A stretch of 63,239 nt of DNA from Bacillus_CJ salitolerans. GTDB lineage: Bacteria > Bacillota > Bacilli > Bacillales > SA4. The notes under the pieces are model-generated. The model had not been told where the DNA came from, searched no databases, and worked only from the letters and a program-made list of their open reading frames with translations. The number at the start of each line of letters is the position of its first letter. Within the stretch, counting starts at the first letter, position 1. The position numbers and the translations under genes were made by a program. The stretch spans positions 1-63,239 of the forward strand of contig NZ_JBHUEM010000041.1 in assembly GCF_042680805.1 (NCBI RefSeq), written 5' to 3'. Positions 23,960-32,859 of this stretch are shown here, piece after piece.

Positions 23960-26900
23960 TTGACAGGTCAACTAGTTCAGTATGGACGCCACCGCCAACG
24001 CAGAAGCTATGCTCGCATAAGTGAAGTTTTAGAATTACCAAATCTTATTGAAATCCAAACCTCTTCTTATCAATGGTTTCTTGATGAGGGATTACGTGAG
24101 ATGTTTCAGGACATATCACCAATCGAGGATTTTACAGGTAATTTGTCACTTGAGTTTATAGATTATAGCTTAGGTGAACCAAAGTACTCTGTGGATGAAT
24201 CAAAAGAAAGAGATGTTACATATTCTGCACCTCTTAGGGTGAAAGTACGTCTACTAAATAAGGAAACTGGTGAAGTAAAAGAGCAGGATGTATTTATGGG
24301 AGACTTCCCATTAATGACGGAAACAGGAACGTTTGTGATAAACGGTGCTGAGCGTGTCATTGTTTCGCAGCTTGTTCGCTCACCAAGTGTTTATTATAGT
24401 GGAAAAATTGATAAGAACGGGAAACGTGGATTTACAGCTACCGTTATTCCAAACCGAGGTGCTTGGCTCGAATATGAAACAGACGCTAAAGATGTTGTCT
24501 ATGTTCGTATTGATCGTACTCGGAAGCTACCGGTTACGGTTCTTTTGCGTGCCTTAGGGTTTGGTTCTGATCAGGAAATCATAGATTTACTAGGGGACAA
24601 TGAGTATTTAAGAAACACCCTAGATAAAGATAATACAGAAAATACGGAAAAAGCGCTATTAGAAATTTATGAGCGCCTACGTCCAGGTGAACCGCCTACA
24701 GTAGATAATGCAAAGAGCCTACTAGAAACTAGATTCTTTGATCCGAAGCGCTATGATTTAGCGAATGTAGGTCGTTACAAAATTAATAAAAAGCTTCATA
24801 TTAAAAACCGTCTGTTTAATCAACGTCTAGCAGACTCTTTAGTTGACCCTGAAACTGGAGAAATATTAGTAGATAAGGGAACAATTTTAGACCGTCGTAC
24901 ACTAGACCGTGTTTTACCGGCATTAGAAAGGAATATTGGTTACAAAAATGTACGTCCGACAAACGGTGTAATTGAGGAAGAGATGACGCTTCAGTCTATC
25001 AAAATCTATGCACCTATTGAAGGTGAAGGCGATCATGTAATCAATGTAATTGGAAATGCAAATATCGAAGAGAATGTAAAAAACATTACTCCTGTCGATA
25101 TCATTTCATCTATTAGCTATTTCTTTAACCTTCTATATAAAGTAGGAGACACAGATGATATTGACCATTTAGGAAACCGCCGTTTACGTTCTGTTGGTGA
25201 ATTATTACAAAACCAATTCCGTATTGGGTTATCAAGAATGGAGCGTGTAGTTCGTGAAAGAATGTCTATTCAAGACACTAACGCAATTACACCGCAAGCT
25301 TTAATCAATATTCGTCCTGTTATTGCTTCAATTAAAGAATTCTTTGGTAGCTCACAGTTATCTCAGTTCATGGATCAAACAAATCCTTTAGCTGAATTAA
25401 CACATAAGCGTCGATTGTCTGCATTAGGACCAGGTGGATTAACACGTGAACGTGCAGGATTTGAAGTGCGTGACGTTCACTATTCTCACTACGGTCGTAT
25501 GTGTCCGATTGAAACGCCTGAAGGTCCAAACATTGGATTAATCAACTCCTTATCAAGTTATGCGAAAGTAAATCGATTTGGATTCATCGAGACACCTTAT
25601 CGAAAGGTAGATCCTGAAACAGGAAAAGTAACGTCCCAAATCGATTACTTAACAGCTGATGAAGAAGATAACTATGTAGTTGCGCAAGCAAATGCAAAGT
25701 TAGGAGATGACGGTTCATTTATCGATAACGATATCGTTGCTCGTTTCCGTGGTGAAAACACAGTTGTTCCTAGAGATCGAGTAGACTATATGGACGTATC
25801 ACCAAAACAGGTAGTATCCGCTGCAACAGCGTGTATCCCGTTCTTAGAAAATGATGACTCGAACCGTGCCCTAATGGGAGCAAACATGCAACGACAGGCT
25901 GTTCCGCTTTTAAATCCTGAAGCACCTTTGGTTGGTACAGGTATGGAATACGTATCTGGAAAGGATTCGGGTGCAGCAGTTATTTGTAAAAACCCAGGTA
26001 TTGTTGAGAAAGTACAAGCTAAAGAAATTCTAGTTCGTCGATATACCGAAGTTAACGGTGAGCGTGTAATGGGTGATATAGACCGTTATAAGCTTCAGAA
26101 GTTTATCCGTTCGAACCAAGGTACTTGCTATAATCAACGTCCGATTGTAAGTGCTGGTGATGAAGTAGTAAAAGGTGAAATCCTTGCAGATGGTCCATCC
26201 ATGGAAAGTGGAGAGCTTGCTTTAGGTCGTAACGTTTTAGTTGCCTTCATGACATGGGATGGTTATAACTATGAGGATGCAATCATCATGAGCCGTCGTC
26301 TTGTGAAGGATGATGTGTATACATCTGTTCATATTGAAGAATATGAGTCAGAGGCTCGTGATACGAAGTTAGGACCTGAAGAGATTACTCGTGACATTCC
26401 AAATGTCGGAGAAGATGCTCTTAAGAACTTAGACGATCGCGGAATTATCCGAATAGGTGCCGAGGTAAAAGATGGTGACCTATTAGTTGGTAAGGTTACA
26501 CCAAAAGGAGTGACAGAGCTCACTGCTGAAGAACGTCTATTACACGCTATCTTTGGAGAAAAAGCTCGTGAAGTTCGAGATACATCACTTCGTGTTCCGC
26601 ACGGTGGTGGAGGTATCGTTCTAGATGTAAAAGTCTTTAACCGTGAAGATGGAGACGAGTTACCGCCAGGAGTAAACCAACTAGTTCGAGTTTATATCGT
26701 TCAGAAGCGTAAAATTTCTGAAGGAGATAAAATGGCTGGACGACATGGTAATAAAGGGGTTATTTCCCGGATTTTACCTGAAGAAGACATGCCATTCTTA
26801 CCAGATGGAACGCCGGTCGACATCATGTTAAATCCACTTGGGGTACCATCACGTATGAACATCGGTCAAGTATTGGAATTGCATTTAGGTATGGCTGCTA

Positions 26901-27493
26901 GACAACTAGGTATTCATGTGGCGTCACCAGTATTTGATGGTGCTCGTGAGGAAGATGTTTGGGAAACACTGCTTGAAGCAGGTATGGCTCGAGATGCGAA
27001 AACAGTCCTTTATGATGGACGTACTGGTGAACCGTTCGATAACCGTGTATCGGTTGGGGTTATGTATATGATTAAACTTGCTCACATGGTTGACGATAAG
27101 CTTCACGCTCGTTCAACTGGACCTTACTCACTTGTAACTCAACAACCGCTTGGTGGTAAAGCACAATTCGGTGGTCAGCGTTTCGGTGAGATGGAGGTTT
27201 GGGCACTTGAGGCGTATGGTGCTGCATATACCTTGCAAGAAATTCTTACAGTTAAATCAGATGACGTTGTTGGTCGTGTGAAAACGTATGAAGCGATTGT
27301 TAAAGGTGAAAATGTACCTGAGCCAGGTGTTCCTGAATCATTTAAGGTATTAATTAAAGAGCTTCAAAGTTTAGGTATGGATGTTAAGATCCTATCAAGT
27401 GATGATCAGGAGATTGAGATGAGAGACCTAGATGATGATGAGGATCAGTCAGCTGACAAGTTAAACATTGAAGTAGAAGCAACAAACGAATAG
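23960..27493 (+). CDS. rpoB: RNA polymerase beta subunit
   Basis: RpoB is the beta subunit of core RNA polymerase. The start is TTG 23960 (TGQLVQYGRHRQRRSYAR), 8 nt after AGGGGTG and matching the Bacillus N terminus; an in-frame GTG 3 codons upstream overlaps the binding site. The product is 1177 residues. The rifampicin-pocket segment near residue 467-490 (SQFMDQTNPLAELTHKRR then LSALGPGG) has the drug-sensitive residues at the usual positions. The C-terminal clamp region includes GGQRFGEMEVWALEAYGA. An acidic tail ends the protein. Confidence 0.97.
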   Translation: MTGQLVQYGRHRQRRSYARISEVLELPNLIEIQTSSYQWFLDEGLREMFQDISPIEDFTGNLSLEFIDYSLGEPKYSVDESKERDVTYSAPLRVKVRLLNKETGEVKEQDVFMGDFPLMTETGTFVINGAERVIVSQLVRSPSVYYSGKIDKNGKRGFTATVIPNRGAWLEYETDAKDVVYVRIDRTRKLPVTVLLRALGFGSDQEIIDLLGDNEYLRNTLDKDNTENTEKALLEIYERLRPGEPPTVDNAKSLLETRFFDPKRYDLANVGRYKINKKLHIKNRLFNQRLADSLVDPETGEILVDKGTILDRRTLDRVLPALERNIGYKNVRPTNGVIEEEMTLQSIKIYAPIEGEGDHVINVIGNANIEENVKNITPVDIISSISYFFNLLYKVGDTDDIDHLGNRRLRSVGELLQNQFRIGLSRMERVVRERMSIQDTNAITPQALINIRPVIASIKEFFGSSQLSQFMDQTNPLAELTHKRRLSALGPGGLTRERAGFEVRDVHYSHYGRMCPIETPEGPNIGLINSLSSYAKVNRFGFIETPYRKVDPETGKVTSQIDYLTADEEDNYVVAQANAKLGDDGSFIDNDIVARFRGENTVVPRDRVDYMDVSPKQVVSAATACIPFLENDDSNRALMGANMQRQAVPLLNPEAPLVGTGMEYVSGKDSGAAVICKNPGIVEKVQAKEILVRRYTEVNGERVMGDIDRYKLQKFIRSNQGTCYNQRPIVSAGDEVVKGEILADGPSMESGELALGRNVLVAFMTWDGYNYEDAIIMSRRLVKDDVYTSVHIEEYESEARDTKLGPEEITRDIPNVGEDALKNLDDRGIIRIGAEVKDGDLLVGKVTPKGVTELTAEERLLHAIFGEKAREVRDTSLRVPHGGGGIVLDVKVFNREDGDELPPGVNQLVRVYIVQKRKISEGDKMAGRHGNKGVISRILPEEDMPFLPDGTPVDIMLNPLGVPSRMNIGQVLELHLGMAARQLGIHVASPVFDGAREEDVWETLLEAGMARDAKTVLYDGRTGEPFDNRVSVGVMYMIKLAHMVDDKLHARSTGPYSLVTQQPLGGKAQFGGQRFGEMEVWALEAYGAAYTLQEILTVKSDDVVGRVKTYEAIVKGENVPEPGVPESFKVLIKELQSLGMDVKILSSDDQEIEMRDLDDDEDQSADKLNIEVEATNE

Positions 27494-27533
27494 GAAAAAT
27501 GATGTAAATCAACTGTTAGTATTGTTTCGTGGA

Positions 27534-27631
27534 AATCAAAGTAGGATAGATGAGAAAAATTACAATTATTCTACCTGGCTTATACAGCCAGTAAGGAACG
27601 ATGGTGTTTTAACATCTACCTACTTTAGATT
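27534..27631 (+). other. Long-range stem in the rpoB-rpoC intergenic mRNA
   Basis: AATCAAAGTAGGATAGATG (27534-27552) can pair along nearly its full length with CATCTACCTACTTTAGATT (27613-27631). Inside are CTGGC-TTATACA-GCCAG (27575-27591) and a weaker GATG/CATC stem. No T tract follows, so it does not look like a terminator; it could be an RNA processing or stability element. Seen in the sequence; function is inference. Confidence 0.6.
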
Positions 27632-27690
27632 TTCTTAGTAAGGACCTTGTTAGAGACTTTCTCTACTTAAAAATAAGGGAGGTAGGCCCC

Positions 27691-30600
27691 TTGATAGATG
27701 TCAATAATTTTGAATATATGAAAATCGGACTTTCTTCTCCAGACAAGATTCGTTCATGGTCATTTGGAGAGGTAAAGAAGCCAGAAACAATTAACTATCG
27801 TACTTTAAAGCCAGAAAAAGATGGTTTATTTTGCGAACGTATTTTTGGACCTACAAAAGATTGGGAATGTCACTGTGGTAAGTACAAGCGTGTCCGTTAT
27901 AAGGGAGTAGTTTGTGATCGATGTGGTGTAGAAGTCACTCGTGCTAAAGTACGTCGTGAAAGAATGGGTCACATCGAGCTTGCGGCACCTGTATCCCACA
28001 TCTGGTATTTTAAGGGTATTCCAAGTCGTATGGGACTTGTTTTAGACATGTCTCCTCGTGCACTAGAAGAAGTGATTTACTTTGCTTCGTATGTCGTAAC
28101 AGAGACTGGTGATACTCCGCTAGAAAAGAAACAACTTCTTTCAGAGAAGGAATACAGAGCTTACCGTGAGAAATATGGCCAATCCTTCCAAGCAGCTATG
28201 GGGGCGGAAGCTATCAAAAAGCTTCTATCCGATATTGAGCTTGAAAAAGAAGTAAATGGATTAAAAGAAGAATTGAAAACCGCTCAAGGTCAACGTCGTA
28301 CAAGAGCGATTAAACGTTTAGAGGTACTAGAGGCATTTAGAAATTCAGGGAATGAACCTTCTTGGATGATTTTAGATGTTCTGCCTGTCATCCCACCAGA
28401 GCTACGTCCAATGGTTCAACTAGATGGTGGTCGTTTTGCTACATCTGACTTGAATGACCTTTATCGCCGTGTGATTAACCGTAATAACCGTTTAAAGCGT
28501 TTATTAGATTTAGGAGCGCCAAGTATTATCGTTCAAAACGAAAAACGTATGCTTCAAGAAGCTGTAGATGCTTTGATTGACAATGGAAGACGAGGACGTC
28601 CAGTAACTGGTCCTGGAAACAGACCATTAAAGTCACTTTCCCATATGTTAAAAGGAAAGCAAGGTCGTTTCCGTCAAAACCTTCTTGGTAAGCGTGTTGA
28701 CTATTCAGGTCGTTCGGTAATCGTTGTTGGACCCAACCTGAAGATGTATCAATGTGGACTTCCAAAAGAAATGGCGCTTGAGTTGTTCAAGCCATTCGTT
28801 ATGAAAGAGTTGGTTGAACGCGGTTTAGCTCACAATATTAAGAGCGCTAAGCGTAAGATTGAACGAGTGTCTCCAGAGGTTTGGGATGTATTAGAATCGG
28901 TTATTAAAGAGCATCCTGTTCTATTAAATCGTGCTCCTACTCTACATAGATTAGGAATCCAAGCATTCGAACCAACATTAGTAGAGGGGCGTGCAATCCG
29001 ATTGCATCCGCTTGTATGTACAGCATACAACGCTGACTTTGATGGAGACCAAATGGCGGTTCACGTACCATTATCTTCTGAGGCACAAGCTGAAGCGCGT
29101 CTATTAATGTTAGCGGCACAAAACATTCTTAACCCGAAAGACGGTAAGCCAGTCGTTACTCCTTCACAGGATATGGTGTTAGGTAACTACTACTTAACGC
29201 TTGAAAGAGCTGGTGCTGTTGGAGAGGGTATGGTGTTTAAAGATACAAACGAGGCATTAATTGCGTATCAAAACGGGTATGTGCACCTACATACTCGCGT
29301 AGCAGTCTATGCTGGATCATTAGAAAATCAAACCTTCACAGAAGAGCAAAACAATATGCTCTTATTAACAACAGTTGGAAAATTGATTTTTAATGAAATT
29401 TTACCGGATTCATTCCCTTACATTAACGAACCTACACAAAGTAACTTAGAGAAGGAAACACCTAAGAAATACTTTGTGGAAAAAGGTGTAGATGTTAAAA
29501 AGGAAATCGCATCTCGTGAAGAGATTGCACCGTTCAAGAAGAAAATCCTAGGAAATATCATTGCGGAAGTCTTTAAGCGCTTCAAGATTACTGAAACATC
29601 AAGAATGCTAGACCGTATGAAAAATTTAGGTTTCAGATATTCAACAAAAGCAGGTATTACAGTTGGGGTTTCAGACATCATCGTATTACCAGAAAAAGAA
29701 GTACTTATTAAAGAAGCTCAAACGAAGGTAGATACCGTTCTAAAGCAATTTAGACGTGGTTTAATTACCGACGAAGAACGCTATGACCGAGTTATTTCAA
29801 TATGGAGTTCGGTAAAAGACGTTATCCAAGGGAAGTTAATGGAGTCCCTAGATAAGTTGAACCCAATCTTCATGATGAGTGACTCCGGAGCCCGTGGTAA
29901 CGCATCAAACTTCACACAGTTAGCGGGTATGCGTGGACTGATGGCCAACCCGGCTGGTCGTATTATTGAACTTCCAATTAAATCAAGTTTCCGTGAAGGG
30001 TTAACGGTATTAGAATACTTTATCTCTACTCACGGAGCACGTAAAGGTCTTGCTGATACAGCCTTAAAGACGGCTGACTCAGGATACTTAACAAGACGAC
30101 TTGTTGACGTAGCACAAGATGTCATTGTACGTGAGGATGACTGTGGTACTGATAGAGGATTGCAAGTAGCTGCATTAAGAGATGGTACTGAAATCATCGA
30201 ACGATTAGATGAGCGATTAATCGGACGGCATGCTCGTAAGGCAATTAAACACCCTGAAACAGGTGATGTATTGGTTGAAGAAAACGGGCTAATTACTGAA
30301 GATATCGCACGTATCATTACAGATGCGGGTATTGAACAAGTAACGATTCGTTCTGCCTTTACTTGTAACACGCGACATGGAGTGTGTAAGAAGTGCTATG
30401 GTCGCAACTTAGCAACGGGATCTGAGGTTGAAGTTGGAGAAGCGGTTGGTATTATTGCTGCCCAATCTATTGGAGAACCTGGAACTCAGTTAACAATGCG
30501 TACGTTCCATACAGGTGGAGTTGCGGGAGACGATATTACACAAGGTTTACCGCGTATTCAAGAATTGTTTGAAGCACGTAATCCAAAAGGTCAAGCCATT

Positions 30601-31329
30601 ATTTCTGAAATAGATGGTGTAATTTCTGCTATCACTGATACAAGAGATAAGCAAGAAATCACCGTTCAGGGTGATGTTGAATCAAGATCTTATACCGCAC
30701 CATTTGGCGCTCGATTGAAGGTTCAAGAAGGTCAAAGAATTGAACGTGGTCAAGAATTAACGGAAGGTTCAATTGATCCTAAAGAACTAATTAAAATTAA
30801 AGATGTTACAGCTGTGCAAGAATACTTGCTACGCGAAGTACAAAAAGTATATCGCATGCAAGGGGTAGAAATTGGTGATAAGCACGTAGAAGTAATGGTT
30901 CGCCAAATGCTTCGAAAAATTCGTGTAATGGATGCAGGAGATACGGACGTATTACCTGGATCATTACTAGATGTTCATCAGTTTACTCAAGCGAATACAC
31001 AAGTACTTCTTGAAGGTAAACAGCCAGCAACTGGTAGACCAGTATTACTTGGTATTACAAAAGCATCTCTTGAAACTGATTCATTCTTATCTGCTGCGTC
31101 CTTCCAGGAAACAACTCGTGTCCTTACAGATGCTGCAATTAAAGGTAAGCGCGATGAGTTACTAGGATTAAAAGAGAATGTAATTATTGGTAAACTAGTA
31201 CCTGCTGGAACAGGTATGAATCGTTATCGTAGAGTGAAGCCAGTATCGGTTGATGAGCTTGTGGCTCCATCGAATGGCCAAGAAGATGTAAAAGAAGTAG
31301 AGCTAGAAACAGAAAATGCTCTTCAGTAA
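27691..31329 (+). CDS. rpoC: RNA polymerase beta' subunit
   Basis: RpoC carries the catalytic magnesium site. The 1212-residue product starts at TTG 27691 (IDVNNFEYMKIGLSSPDKI) after GGGAGGT. An N-terminal zinc site (CHCGKYKRVRYKGVVCDRC, ~60-80), the catalytic NADFDGDQMAVH motif (~447-458), the trigger-loop region and a second zinc site (CTCN...CKKCYG, rendered here as CNTRHGVCKKC) are visible. It follows rpoB by ~200 nt containing a structured stem. Confidence 0.97.
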   Translation: MIDVNNFEYMKIGLSSPDKIRSWSFGEVKKPETINYRTLKPEKDGLFCERIFGPTKDWECHCGKYKRVRYKGVVCDRCGVEVTRAKVRRERMGHIELAAPVSHIWYFKGIPSRMGLVLDMSPRALEEVIYFASYVVTETGDTPLEKKQLLSEKEYRAYREKYGQSFQAAMGAEAIKKLLSDIELEKEVNGLKEELKTAQGQRRTRAIKRLEVLEAFRNSGNEPSWMILDVLPVIPPELRPMVQLDGGRFATSDLNDLYRRVINRNNRLKRLLDLGAPSIIVQNEKRMLQEAVDALIDNGRRGRPVTGPGNRPLKSLSHMLKGKQGRFRQNLLGKRVDYSGRSVIVVGPNLKMYQCGLPKEMALELFKPFVMKELVERGLAHNIKSAKRKIERVSPEVWDVLESVIKEHPVLLNRAPTLHRLGIQAFEPTLVEGRAIRLHPLVCTAYNADFDGDQMAVHVPLSSEAQAEARLLMLAAQNILNPKDGKPVVTPSQDMVLGNYYLTLERAGAVGEGMVFKDTNEALIAYQNGYVHLHTRVAVYAGSLENQTFTEEQNNMLLLTTVGKLIFNEILPDSFPYINEPTQSNLEKETPKKYFVEKGVDVKKEIASREEIAPFKKKILGNIIAEVFKRFKITETSRMLDRMKNLGFRYSTKAGITVGVSDIIVLPEKEVLIKEAQTKVDTVLKQFRRGLITDEERYDRVISIWSSVKDVIQGKLMESLDKLNPIFMMSDSGARGNASNFTQLAGMRGLMANPAGRIIELPIKSSFREGLTVLEYFISTHGARKGLADTALKTADSGYLTRRLVDVAQDVIVREDDCGTDRGLQVAALRDGTEIIERLDERLIGRHARKAIKHPETGDVLVEENGLITEDIARIITDAGIEQVTIRSAFTCNTRHGVCKKCYGRNLATGSEVEVGEAVGIIAAQSIGEPGTQLTMRTFHTGGVAGDDITQGLPRIQELFEARNPKGQAIISEIDGVISAITDTRDKQEITVQGDVESRSYTAPFGARLKVQEGQRIERGQELTEGSIDPKELIKIKDVTAVQEYLLREVQKVYRMQGVEIGDKHVEVMVRQMLRKIRVMDAGDTDVLPGSLLDVHQFTQANTQVLLEGKQPATGRPVLLGITKASLETDSFLSAASFQETTRVLTDAAIKGKRDELLGLKENVIIGKLVPAGTGMNRYRRVKPVSVDELVAPSNGQEDVKEVELETENALQ

Positions 31330-31355
31330 GAGATTAATTTTTTTCTAGGAACTAG

Positions 31356-31384
31356 TTGACATCTAAGGTTGAGAATGATAATAT
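31356..31384 (+). promoter_or_regulatory. Candidate promoter of rplGB/str operon
   Basis: TTGACA (31356-31361) and TAATAT (31379-31384) are 17 bp apart, between rpoC and the L7Ae-family gene. Confidence 0.55.
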
Positions 31385-31429
31385 GTTCAAGGTGCTCCAA
31401 TAATTCCTGTAACTTTGGAGGATATGTAA

Positions 31430-31678
31430 ATGTCTTATGAAAAAGTCTCGCAGGCCTACAACATCATTGTGGGAACGAAGCAAACCATAAAAGCCTTAAA
31501 AAATGGTGAAGTTAAAGAGGTAGTAGTAGCTGAGGATGCTGATCAACGTGTTACCTTCAAAGTAATCCAGACAGCAAAGGAACTACAAGTACCCGTCATC
31601 AAAGTAGACTCAATGAAGAAGCTTGGAAAAGCATGCGGAATTGAAGTCGGGGCTGCAACGGTAGCAATTACAAATTAA
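31430..31678 (+). CDS. rplGB: L7Ae-family RNA-binding protein (YbxF type)
   Basis: This 82-residue protein belongs to the L7Ae/L30e family that binds kink-turn RNA. In Bacillus the YbxF protein associates with ribosomes and K-turns. The conserved RNA-contact stretch VVAEDADQRV (~31-40) and the ACGIEVGAATVAI C terminus are present. GGAGG lies upstream. It opens the str cluster and is followed by a terminator-like hairpin before rpsL. Confidence 0.9.
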   Translation: MSYEKVSQAYNIIVGTKQTIKALKNGEVKEVVVAEDADQRVTFKVIQTAKELQVPVIKVDSMKKLGKACGIEVGAATVAITN

Positions 31679-31683
31679 AAACT

Positions 31684-31731
31684 GTTTTTGTGGAGTGGTT
31701 ATACCAGCCGCTCTACAAAAACTTTGTTTTT
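31684..31731 (+). terminator. Strong terminator or attenuator upstream of rpsL
   Basis: GTTTTTGTGGAGTGG (31684-31698) pairs with CCGCTCTACAAAAAC (31708-31722) over 15 bp with two G-U pairs and a 9-nt loop, followed by TTTGTTTTT. A second hairpin CCCAG/CTGGG (31733-31753) follows. It sits between genes normally cotranscribed, so attenuation of the str operon is possible. Confidence 0.65.
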
Positions 31732-31788
31732 GCCCAGATATGAACCACCTGGGTATGTGGACTTAAAACATGAAGGGAGGAAAACAAC

Positions 31789-32211
31789 ATGCCAACAATT
31801 AACCAATTAGTTCGTAAAGGCCGTGAGACAAAGATTGAAAAATCAAAATCTCCTGCTTTAAATAAAGGTTATAACAGCTTTAAGAAGACTCAAACAAACG
31901 TGTCTTCTCCACAAAAGCGTGGTGTATGTACTCGTGTAGGTACAATGACACCAAAGAAGCCAAACTCAGCGTTACGTAAGTATGCTCGTGTACGTTTAAC
32001 TAACGGTATCGAGGTTACTGCTTACATTCCTGGAATTGGACACAACCTACAAGAACACAGTGTGGTATTAATTCGTGGAGGTCGTGTAAAAGACTTACCA
32101 GGGGTACGTTATCACATCGTTCGTGGAGCGCTTGACACTGCTGGTGTAGACAAGCGTATGCAAGGTCGTTCTAAGTATGGTACGAAGAGACCAAAGCCTG
32201 CAAAAAAGTAA
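31789..32211 (+). CDS. rpsL: Ribosomal protein S12
   Basis: S12 lies at the decoding centre and contributes to accuracy. The 140-residue product has the conserved PKKPNSALRKYARVRL (~57-72) and the LPGVRYHIVRG loop, with lysines at the positions whose mutation gives streptomycin resistance unchanged. GGGAGG precedes the ATG. It is followed 51 nt later by rpsG. Confidence 0.97.
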   Translation: MPTINQLVRKGRETKIEKSKSPALNKGYNSFKKTQTNVSSPQKRGVCTRVGTMTPKKPNSALRKYARVRLTNGIEVTAYIPGIGHNLQEHSVVLIRGGRVKDLPGVRYHIVRGALDTAGVDKRMQGRSKYGTKRPKPAKK

Positions 32212-32262
32212 TATAAACTAGAATGAAAAATATGAATAAACTTGGAGAAAGGGGGACATAAC

Positions 32263-32733
32263 ATGCCACGTAAAGGTCCTGTTGCAAAGAGAGACGTATT
32301 AGCAGATCCGATTTATAAATCAAAGCTAGTAACTCGTCTAATCAATCGTATGATGGTTGACGGTAAGAGAGGTAAATCACAAGCAATTCTTTACAAAGCG
32401 TTTGAATTAGTTCAAGAGCGTTCTGGTAAAGATCCAATGGAAGTGTTCGAACAAGCGATGAAGAATGTGATGCCTGTTCTTGAAGTTAGAGCTCGTCGTG
32501 TAGGTGGTGCAAACTACCAAGTACCGGTTGAGGTTCGCCCAGATCGTCGTACTACTTTAGGTCTTCGTTACTTAGTAAACTATTCTCGTTTACGCGGAGA
32601 AAAGACAATGGAAGAGCGTTTAGCAAACGAAATCCTAGATGCAGCTAACAACACTGGTGCATCTGTTAAGAAGCGCGAAGATATGCATAAAATGGCTGAA
32701 GCAAACAAAGCATTTGCTCACTACCGCTGGTAG
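32263..32733 (+). CDS. rpsG: Ribosomal protein S7
   Basis: S7 organises the head of the 30S subunit by binding the 3' domain of 16S rRNA. The start ATG 32263 (MPRKGPVAKRDVL) gives 156 residues, the standard size, after AGAAAGGGGG. The signature region DPIYKSKLVTRLINRMMVDG is at ~14-33. Second gene of the str operon. Confidence 0.97.
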   Translation: MPRKGPVAKRDVLADPIYKSKLVTRLINRMMVDGKRGKSQAILYKAFELVQERSGKDPMEVFEQAMKNVMPVLEVRARRVGGANYQVPVEVRPDRRTTLGLRYLVNYSRLRGEKTMEERLANEILDAANNTGASVKKREDMHKMAEANKAFAHYRW

Positions 32734-32859
32734 GATTCATTTTGCTTATCTGAACAGAAGGATAAGGCTCAATGAATTAGATTCACTGGGCTTTTTCCTA
32801 AGCTTTTTGGGTTTATACTTACTAAAAATTATACTAATAATAGGAAGGAGAAATACCCA

